Assembly (NCBI GenBank): GCA_002293265.1
Contig: DBCW01000021.1
Location: 11,015-23,138 of the forward strand
DNA length: 12,124 nt
Direction of reading: 5' to 3'
Source of the DNA: Eggerthellales bacterium UBA948
GTDB lineage: Bacteria; Actinomycetota; Coriobacteriia; Coriobacteriales; UBA8131
Of the stretch, positions 8,101 through 12,124 are shown one piece after another (the stretch's first letter is position 1; the number at the start of each line of letters is the position of its first letter). Below the pieces are notes generated by a model. The model was not told the origin of the DNA. It saw only the letters and a program-made list of their open reading frames with translations, and did no database searches. Both the position numbers and the translations under genes were made by a program.

Positions 8101-9511
8101 CACCTGTCACGCTGTGACCGCTTACCACCGGAGGATCTACAACACTACTGGTAACGGTGTAATCTGTTGGCGCGAGGGTAAGTGGGTAGCCATCGTAACC
8201 TTTTTGAGCACTACCGGCTGTAATCTCTATGGGACGAGGCAGAATTGTGAACTTAGCCGTAGTCTCAACTTTATCATACTCACTACCCTCACTGAAGGTA
8301 GCGCGAATTTCTATATCATACACACCAACTTCTGTGTACCCAGGGGCTTCGGCACCCCAACCACCGCCTTGTGGTTTAAACTCTAAAGTAAAAGGTTCGC
8401 CAATATCGTTAGTTGTTGGTGTTGGCACGCTGTGAGATTGACCATCGTAAATCACTTCATTTTCTAAGTTGCCAAATTCAAGCGGAGGCACAATGCCATA
8501 TGGAGTAATGCCTCCACCACCCAATAGCGGTCTGGACACAGCTTCGCTGAGATCGATGGAATCAGATGCCTTGATTTCATCCCAAACCGCGTAAAGCGTT
8601 ATTGATTTTTGCTTGTCGTCTTGAATCGTAAAACTCTTATTGCCATTTTTGCTAAACATGGCTGTGGTGGCATTTGGATCCATTGACCAACCAATAAATT
8701 GATAGTCAGTAGCAACAAGATTACTTTGCAGCCCCTCTAGAATTGCGCTTTCCTGTGCTTCGCTATCAGAGCTCAACTTGTTCGTTTTTGCAGTCTCAAT
8801 TTTTGAGCTTGGATCTTTTTCCGTCAGAGAACTTTGACGAACAGGCTCCGGAGTAAATTTAATCTTTGCAGTATCGCCAACTTTATAAATATTGTTGTCA
8901 ACTAACTTATGTGCTCCTCCATTGCCGTGGTAATTGATCTTAATCTCAGCTTCAGTTTTGTGCGGCAGCGAATTACTCGTTTCCCCGCTTATAGCTACAG
9001 GTGTATCTACACTTGAATCTGAGTCGTCAGAAGATGCGTTTTCAGCTTTGTCTGAATCCTTGGCATCCGTGTCTTTTCCATCTGAGTCTTTCCCGTCTGA
9101 GTTTTTACTTTTCTCAGTATTTTTACTATCGGGTGATTTAGCTGTACTTTCATCATCGCCAGCGTTACTTCCCTCAGATGACTCTTTCTCTTTACCAACC
9201 TTGTCTCCGTTAGAACCAGAGTCTTCTTTTACAGTATTTTCTTTTGATGATTTATTGACATCGGAATCGTTTGACGTTGATTTGTCAGGTGGTTTTTTAG
9301 AACTATCGCCGACGTCGCTTTTACCACCGGCGCTTTCCACTATCGAACTGCTAGCTTTGGCATCTTTATTTCCGCCCTCATTAGCAAATAGAGTAAGTGG
9401 TGGAAATAAGTTTACCGCCAGCATCACAACCAAGAGTAGAGAGAGCATTTTTGCAAAAACCCTTGGGTTTCTACGTGGGACAAAATGCTTGCCTTTTCGT
9501 ATGTATTTCAT
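2174..9511 (-). CDS. Giant exported MBG/Ig-repeat surface protein, 2445 aa, with three-TM C-terminal anchor
   Basis: The start is the ATG at 9511, preceded by AAGGGGAG and AAAA; an upstream in-frame start at 9565 lies inside a hairpin and lacks this signal. Domains: signal peptide 1-43 (core 22-36, likely cleavage after LFA43); Ser/Asp/Lys-rich disordered linker ~44-185; InlB B-repeat-like domain ~190-312 (FIGWS, ending ITLYAVW); Ig/MBG-type domains ~345-425, 426-516, 519-606, 607-693 (KVYGDADP, MBG_2-like) and 694-784; eight 182-residue repeats 786-~2242; Pro/Ala-rich linker ~2243-2318; C-terminal module 2319-2445 with TM1 (2319-2343), a basic cytosolic loop ending KKRLWPR, TM2, the loop TEDVTLPMVMVDEWT, TM3 and a charged tail. 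There is no LPXTG motif. The layout fits a long extracellular stalk held by a multi-span membrane anchor. Adhesion is inferred from domain types; the ligand is unknown. The smaller paralogue follows downstream. Confidence 0.93.
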   Translation of the reverse strand: MKYIRKGKHFVPRRNPRVFAKMLSLLLVVMLAVNLFPPLTLFANEGGNKDAKASSSIVESAGGKSDVGDSSKKPPDKSTSNDSDVNKSSKENTVKEDSGSNGDKVGKEKESSEGSNAGDDESTAKSPDSKNTEKSKNSDGKDSDGKDTDAKDSDKAENASSDDSDSSVDTPVAISGETSNSLPHKTEAEIKINYHGNGGAHKLVDNNIYKVGDTAKIKFTPEPVRQSSLTEKDPSSKIETAKTNKLSSDSEAQESAILEGLQSNLVATDYQFIGWSMDPNATTAMFSKNGNKSFTIQDDKQKSITLYAVWDEIKASDSIDLSEAVSRPLLGGGGITPYGIVPPLEFGNLENEVIYDGQSHSVPTPTTNDIGEPFTLEFKPQGGGWGAEAPGYTEVGVYDIEIRATFSEGSEYDKVETTAKFTILPRPIEITAGSAQKGYDGYPLTLAPTDYTVTSSVVDPPVVSGHSVTGVVLTGSQTEEGSSPSTASSAVILDENNRDVTSNYAIQYSNGLLTVSEKQIINVVITGLDSTVTYNGTERANTSYSWAYNNIISVELATAGVGPAATGTDVGFYPQNMTEDMFVVTSTDPEYQVGTITVVPGALTILPRTARVIVDDASKVYGDADPSPFTASTVGFIAGDPVPEAGVDYTITRPGAGLQEDAGTYPDALVIQGTWSDQNYNVVWENGDFVITPYAGEVTVTITANSADVAFDGTLKRLSGYTVNNPFIDDITITPMSGLIDYVEGTNVGVYPLTFVPSDFVATSNNYSNVTIVCVDGTLRITGSLVVDLTANAGSAFTKVYGSGDPASVQADIQAAVNAELATMGLAANAIAVTVNGRAAGEGVAASPYAYDISYTIDPSIANLIDASDVSIAAELVITPATLTLTSATESWIYDGQAHTNPAVTVTGLKFDDTYTGIVATGTITNPGLVENTIDESGAAFASTHGLLADNYTVVSQPGTLSVTGKITVDLTANAGSPYTKIYGDADPTTVEADIQAEVNAQLVQMGLAADTIVVTVGDRAAGEGVAGSPYAYEITYAIDPSISQLINSTNITIAAELVITPATLTLTSASDEWNYDGSAHMNTAVTVQGLKFTDTYTGAQGTGTITLPGTAENLIDTSLTAFTSDHGLLADNYTIVEVIGTLRIVGVIDVNLTASAGNAPTKVYGDADPANVQETIQAEVNSQLVQMGLAADTIVVTVNGRAAGEGVAGSPYAYDISYIIDPSIAGSVSSNDVSITAELVITPATLTLTSATESWVYDGQAHANPAVTVEGLKLGDTYLGVVATGTITDPGSVENTIDATSAAFASAHGQLSDNYTVVTQSGTLSVTGRITVDLTASAGAAYTKIYGDADPTTVQADIQAAVNTQLIDMGFAADTIVVTVGNRAAGEGVAGSPYVYEITYVIDPSISQLIDSANITIAAELVITPATLTLTSASQSWPYDGVAHTNAAVAVEGLKFDDALTGAVATGTITNPGSVENTIDATAAVLTSAHGQLADNYTIVEATGTLRITGVIDIDLTAAAGTAYTKVYGDADPTTVEADIQAEVNAQLVQMGLAADTIVISLIGRVGGESVTGSPYAYETTFVINQSIASLIDASDVSIAAELVITPATLTLTSATESWIYDGQAHANSAVAVEGLKLGDTYLGVVATGTITNPGSVENTIDETNATFTSSNGLLTDNYILSAQPGTLSITGIIGIDLTARSGNAYTKVYGDADPTTVEADIQAEVNAQLVQMGLAADTIVVTVNGRAAGEGVAGSPYAYDITYVIDRSISQLIDSANIAIAAELVITPATLTLTGATESWLYDGAAHANAAVAVEGLKFDDTLTGVVATGTITNPGSVENTIDATAAVLTSAHGQLADNYIIVEVSGTLRIAGVIDVDLTAAAGTAYTKVYGDADPATVEADIKAEVNAQLVQMGLAADTIVVAVNGRTAGEGVASSPYAYDITFAIDQSIAQLIDSTDVSIAAELVITPATLTITSATESWVYDGQAHANPTTTVDGLKLRDTYEGVVATGTITNPGSVQNTIDGSGAIFTSVNGSLEENYAIVEVVGMLSVTGVIDVNFTVDNGNGFTKVYGDADPAIVQDVIQTEINTQLIQMGLAENTILASVDGRDAGESVVGSPYAYDISYTIDQAFANLFNTDDISLFAQLSITSATLYLTSATESWVYDGQAHTNPTVTVDGLRLGDSYTGVVAIGSITDPGTAWNYMDISSAVYTSAHGSLVEENYTIVWSDGVLTVTAAPLPPEPPVPPEPPVPPTPPVAPIVPVDDPVAPADPAPAAPAPADPAPAAPAPDLPTPADPVEIPEDDTPLAPGPIGAWALLNLIMAILGALLALIMFATYFFDRRDEEDKKRRKKSYNKWDGDKYATHEVEKKRLWPRIAALVVAIIGCVLFVLTEDVTLPMVMVDEWTLLHAVLFILLVVLVVTGAFKSTVEEEDKEDRSELR
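2640..2699 (-). repeat. 30-bp tandem duplication in the Pro/Ala linker
   Basis: Two adjacent 30-bp units (2640-2669 and 2670-2699) match at 26 of 30 positions and encode the repeated PADPAPAAPA sequence of the linker between the repeat stalk and the membrane module. Likely a slippage-prone spacer whose length can vary in frame. Confidence 0.75.
2732..2790 (-). repeat. Short Pro-rich tandem repeat (PPEPPV units)
   Basis: Imperfect 15-18-bp units encode PPEPPVPPEPPVPPTPPV directly after the last 182-residue repeat. This is a typical extended wall-spanning or hinge linker. On the other strand the same composition creates Gly/Ser-rich open frames that are not genes. Confidence 0.7.
2789..7156 (-). 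repeat. Eight 546-bp (182-aa) tandem repeats in exact register
   Basis: The YGD codons of the eight units fall at 7103, 6557, 6011, 5465, 4919, 4373, 3827 and 3281, so the spacing is exactly 546 bp each time. Each unit has a half A (~100 aa: DLTA..G, TK[VI]YGDADP, DIQAEVNAQLVQMGLAADTI, GRAAGEGV, SPYAY, AELVITPATLTLTS) and a half B (~80 aa: ESWxYDGQAH, VEGLK, GTITNPGSVENTID, HGxLxDNYT, GTL). Half A resembles an MBG_2 domain with an added helix-like segment; half B is Ig-like. Odd and even units alternate in sequence, so the array is better seen as four 1092-bp dimers (7156-6065, 6064-4973, 4972-3881, 3880-2789). The first (YGSGDP) and last units are most diverged, and the last has one extra residue near its end. 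Confidence 0.93.
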
Positions 9512-9515
9512 TTTT

Positions 9516-9523
9516 CTCCCCTT
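9516..9523 (-). promoter_or_regulatory. Ribosome binding site of the giant gene
   Basis: On the minus strand AAGGGGAG is followed by AAAA and the ATG at 9511. It fixes the start at MKYIRKGKH, giving a standard basic n-region and hydrophobic core. The upstream in-frame start at 9565 would add 18 residues coded by the hairpin. Confidence 0.75.
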
Positions 9524-9537
9524 GCAACATGAAACAG

Positions 9538-9567
9538 GTGTGGTATCACAAGGAAGTGACACCACAC
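9538..9567 (-). promoter_or_regulatory. Leader hairpin upstream of the giant gene's ribosome binding site
   Basis: Read as minus-strand RNA, GUGUGGUGUCAC, a UUCCUU loop and GUGAUACCACAC form a continuous 12-bp stem with one G-U pair; on the plus strand the same position would be an A-C mismatch. The hairpin ends about 14 nt before AAGGGGAG. The loop UUCCUU could pair with AAGGGG of that site (four Watson-Crick and two G-U pairs). It has no following U-tract, so it is not a normal terminator. A role in translation or mRNA stability is inference. Confidence 0.55.
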
Positions 9568-9577
9568 GCTTATCCCG

Positions 9578-9594
9578 ATAGCACTAAGTGCTAT
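9578..9594. promoter_or_regulatory. Perfect 17-nt palindrome, possible operator or leader stem
   Basis: ATAGCACT and AGTGCTAT flank a single central base. It sits about 13 nt downstream of the candidate -10 (9607-9612), a common place for a repressor site. As RNA it would be a stem with a tight loop. No regulator is encoded in the window. Confidence 0.45.
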
Positions 9595-9606
9595 ATCTTG
9601 CTATAC

Positions 9607-9616
9607 ATTGTAGCAA
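9607..9616 (-). promoter_or_regulatory. Candidate extended -10 promoter of the giant gene
   Basis: On the minus strand TTGCTACAAT gives a TGn extension and a TACAAT hexamer, in a very AT-rich gap. No TTGACA-like -35 is seen 16-18 nt upstream, as is allowed for extended -10 promoters. Transcription from about 9600 would give a leader of about 90 nt containing the palindrome, the hairpin and the ribosome binding site. Confidence 0.45.
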
Positions 9617-9724
9617 ATTTATTGCTTAGGGATATCATTATCTATATATAATTTATATTATTCTCATGTTTTTTCGATTAATTATTACCATTTTTGCTAT
9701 TCATCCTCGTCATTTAAGGCGTGT

Positions 9725-12124
9725 CTACTTTTCTCGCTTCCTCGATTTGCGTACAGCCAACAGCAAGCCGGCACCTCCCAATACGAGCGCCGCTAATACT
9801 ATTAGCGCTACATAATTGTCGCCGGTCTTAGGTAGACCGCTATAGGCAATCTTTCTTCTATAAGGGTCAGATGCAAGTGGCTCACCGTCAGAAATATCCG
9901 GGTCTCCGACAATTCCGTTGCTGGTAGTAGGATACGAAAATGGTTCGATAACACGTGTTTCAACAGCATCCTCATCTTCGTCTTTTAAGACGCCATTGTT
10001 TCTTGCAAGATCAGCTGTAACCGATCCTTGCATAACCGTCTCATCTCCCATCTCATCTTTTGGCAAAAGCCCATCGGTCGCAACAACAGAATATGACCAA
10101 TGCTCAAGCTTTGGTGTTTTCGCAACTTCTGTTTTTGCAGCTTCTGTTTTTGGCTTTACTGTGTGAGGGTCATCTTCCTCAATCCAACCTACTCCACTAA
10201 AAAAGTCTTTATCAACGCCACCATATACAGCTTTTAGACCAACAATGTATTCTTCTTCTGCAAGCTCAAGATCCGAAACCATCAGTTTTGTTTGATTTGT
10301 AGTCGAAAGTTCCTCTTGCCATATGCGCCATCCCGGCTGATTTGAAAACGTCATATTTTGCTCAGGGTTATTTGGGTTATATGGATTTTTGCTAAGCGGA
10401 TTGTAGCTAAAAGTCACTTGCTCATTTTCATCTGTTTTATTTGTTTTGTATAGCAAAGCCATCTTGTTATCATAATCCATCTTAACAGGAGAAGTTCCTG
10501 TCCAAAGCGTAGTCATCCTATAGCCTTTTGACGTTACATAAGCAAGATCGTCGGTGATAATAAACTCGTCCACCCAAACATTGCTATTTGACCGGGCACC
10601 AAAATGATAGACATACTCTTCATTGCCAACGTTGTTGTCAGCTTTTTCTTTGCTTCCGTCAAGTCCTGATGATGTGACTGCAATTGTTTTTTTGTACACT
10701 TCGATAGCAACCTGCACAACCATGTCTTCAAAAACCTGAGCCTCGTCAGTTGAGAATTTGTCTAACTTCACATAACGATCTTTACCGCCACTCTCTTCAT
10801 AGCTTGCATAGTTTGGATTTGGCCTTGTCTCTTTAAGCATATAATAACCATATGGAAGCTCTTCAAATTTTGCCTTGCCACTCTCATCTGTGACAACTCT
10901 CGTAATCTCTTTCCAAAGCGGGTCGTTGGCTTTAACGCTTGTTGTGTCTGTCGCTAGCTTGCCATCGTCAATAGTCACAGGAAAAGAGTAGACGGTAAAC
11001 TCTGTATCGCCAACAGGCGCATTTGTCTCCTTGTCAATTTTTTCTATCTGAATATCTTTCTTTTTGTAGTTAGTCGCTTGAACGGTTTTTATTTCTGTTT
11101 CATTATCAATAATGAAATTATGTTCAGGCAAAACGCCGGATTCCGAGGGCATCATGTAACCTTCTGGAGCTTTTGTCTCTACAAACTTATATGATCCTTG
11201 CTCTACCGGAGAATATGCAAGCATCCCTTTACTGTCTGTGGTTTTTCTGGCAATTTCCTGCCAGTCACCTTTGCCCGCCTCGGACTCCTTATAAAGCGCG
11301 AACTCTGCGCCCGCCACTGCTCCTTTTGTTATGGCGTTTGTTTTTAAAACTGCCGCCACCCTTGGCTGTTCCTTGACAACATACGGATTAAAACTAGTGA
11401 AGGTCTTTGTCTCTGAATCCAGTTTAATGTTTTGAATATCCACCAACTTTGTGTCAGGAAGCATATATGCGTTTGGCGCTTTTGTTTCATGGATGAGAAC
11501 TGTACCTGATGGAATCATCGCTCGACCGTTTGGACCTTTGTACAGAGGACTGCTACCGGGAATCAAACACTTATCATTAAGATAGGCTTTACCACCCGCC
11601 AAAGTCTTGACATTCCAAACCCTACTGGGTTCACCTGATTGCTCGGCATCCTCTACGCTATCATATTGTTGGTCATAATACCTTATGGAAAACTCAGCAC
11701 CTGCCAATTTTAAGCCATCGGGGTCGTCGCTTCCAAAACTGTCATTTGTCAAAGTGTCTTGTTTTTGAACCACCAAATCTACCGGAGTACCTGCCTTACG
11801 GTTCTCTGCAACGATAGTCTTTGTCTCAGTTGTATCATATATGCTAAAAGGATACTCATTTGACAGACCAAAGACCGAAGGCAAGAAATAACCTTCCGGA
11901 GCTTTGGTCTCAACCAGTTTATAAGAGCCTACTGTAATTGGCGAGTAGCTTAATGCTCCACTATTATCTGTAGTTTTTCGAGAAACTTCTTGCCAGTCAC
12001 CCTTGCCTAACTCCGATTCTTTATACAAGGCAAACTCAGCTCCGGCAAGAGCGTCATTTGTTTCAGAGTCTTTCTTTTCAAGCCTGACAGTCTGTGGCAC
12101 ATCTTCAATTAAAAATGGAGTCAC
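9725..12124 (-). CDS. SpaA/Cna_B-type pilin-like surface protein with LPKTG sortase signal (5' end outside window)
   Basis: The frame is open to the right edge; the GTG at 12124 falls on the edge inside what reads as a continuing domain string, so 799 C-terminal residues are seen. Four Cna_B/SpaA domains follow one another: ~11-110, ~113-249, ~255-354 and ~357-470. Likely isopeptide residues by family pattern are K17/E72/N108, K121/E213/N246, K261/E316/N352 and K362/E432, with D467 where Asn is usual. Domains 1 and 3 are near-duplicates (AGAEFALYKESE, GKGDWQE, VETKAPEGY). A larger domain, ~471-650, and a charged linker lead to LPKTG (764-768), a hydrophobic segment and the RKSRKREK tail. Sortase should cut between T and G and link it to the wall or to a pilus. 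No sortase gene is in the window, so backbone pilin, tip adhesin and simple wall-anchored adhesin remain open. Stop TAG; no clear terminator follows. Confidence 0.9.
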   Translation of the reverse strand: MTPFLIEDVPQTVRLEKKDSETNDALAGAEFALYKESELGKGDWQEVSRKTTDNSGALSYSPITVGSYKLVETKAPEGYFLPSVFGLSNEYPFSIYDTTETKTIVAENRKAGTPVDLVVQKQDTLTNDSFGSDDPDGLKLAGAEFSIRYYDQQYDSVEDAEQSGEPSRVWNVKTLAGGKAYLNDKCLIPGSSPLYKGPNGRAMIPSGTVLIHETKAPNAYMLPDTKLVDIQNIKLDSETKTFTSFNPYVVKEQPRVAAVLKTNAITKGAVAGAEFALYKESEAGKGDWQEIARKTTDSKGMLAYSPVEQGSYKFVETKAPEGYMMPSESGVLPEHNFIIDNETEIKTVQATNYKKKDIQIEKIDKETNAPVGDTEFTVYSFPVTIDDGKLATDTTSVKANDPLWKEITRVVTDESGKAKFEELPYGYYMLKETRPNPNYASYEESGGKDRYVKLDKFSTDEAQVFEDMVVQVAIEVYKKTIAVTSSGLDGSKEKADNNVGNEEYVYHFGARSNSNVWVDEFIITDDLAYVTSKGYRMTTLWTGTSPVKMDYDNKMALLYKTNKTDENEQVTFSYNPLSKNPYNPNNPEQNMTFSNQPGWRIWQEELSTTNQTKLMVSDLELAEEEYIVGLKAVYGGVDKDFFSGVGWIEEDDPHTVKPKTEAAKTEVAKTPKLEHWSYSVVATDGLLPKDEMGDETVMQGSVTADLARNNGVLKDEDEDAVETRVIEPFSYPTTSNGIVGDPDISDGEPLASDPYRRKIAYSGLPKTGDNYVALIVLAALVLGGAGLLLAVRKSRKREK
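9821..9835 (-). other. LPKTG sortase sorting motif
   Basis: CTA CCT AAG ACC GGC encodes LPKTG, followed by DNY, about 19 hydrophobic residues and a basic tail to the stop. This is a complete cell-wall sorting signal of the class A type. Confidence 0.93.

Noticed and set aside
9512..9565. Longer start for the giant gene at 9565
   Set aside because: It would translate the leader hairpin into an 18-residue extension and has no good ribosome binding site, whereas ATG 9511 has AAGGGGAG at correct spacing and begins a normal signal peptide.
8934..9581. 215-codon plus-strand open frame opposite the N-terminus of the giant gene
   Set aside because: It is the mirror of the Ser/Asp/Lys-rich linker, giving a Ser/Leu/Phe-rich product with no domain, and it overlaps a well-supported gene.
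9568..9724. Terminator for the pilin-like gene in the gap
   Set aside because: I found only AT-rich sequence and weak AT palindromes after the TAG stop; the two clear stems (9538-9567 and 9578-9594) lack U-tracts and lie close to the next gene.
12122..12124. GTG at the right edge as the true start of the pilin-like gene
   Set aside because: It sits on the window boundary, with no signal peptide following and a Cna_B domain already under way; the gene almost certainly continues outside.

Overview
The window holds three large genes for cell-surface proteins, all on the minus strand, and two non-coding gaps. No complete housekeeping, RNA, phage or CRISPR locus is visible. An LPXTG sortase signal, SpaA/Cna_B isopeptide-pilin domains, MBG/Ig-like repeats and an InlB-type repeat point to a Gram-positive, probably host-associated, anaerobe. 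Base composition is moderate to AT-rich, and the gaps are very AT-rich. By protein style I favour Clostridia or Coriobacteriia, but the sequence alone does not settle this.

In transcription order (right to left): (1) 12124-9725, the C-terminal 799 residues of a sortase-anchored SpaA-like pilin/adhesin whose start lies outside the window. It has four Cna_B-type domains, a larger C-terminal domain, and an LPKTG-TM-basic tail. (2) A 213-nt AT-rich gap with a candidate extended -10 promoter, a perfect 17-nt palindrome and a 12-bp RNA hairpin just before the ribosome binding site of the next gene. (3) 9511-2174, a giant 2445-residue exported protein: signal peptide, charged Ser/Asp/Lys linker, InlB-like repeat, several Ig/MBG domains, eight 182-residue repeats in perfect 546-bp register, a Pro/Ala linker and a C-terminal module with three membrane segments. 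(4) A 519-nt gap with a strong GC-rich hairpin (probable terminator), a duplicated ~38-bp sequence, a ~102-bp palindromic dispersed-repeat-like element and a possible promoter. (5) 1654-1, a smaller exported protein with two MBG-like domains and the same three-TM C-terminal module; its frame is open to the window edge, so the end is missing.

The main observation is that genes 3 and 5 are paralogues by their ends. Both have a signal peptide, a variant MBG module with an extra helix-like segment after the YGxxDP motif, a Pro-rich linker, and a C-terminal membrane module marked by KKRLWPR and TEDxTLPxxxVDxWT. They look like stalk proteins held by a multi-span membrane anchor, next to a conventional sortase-anchored pilin-like protein. 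The giant repeat array also has a higher-order structure: odd and even 182-residue units alternate, giving a 1092-bp dimer that appears to be the unit of duplication.
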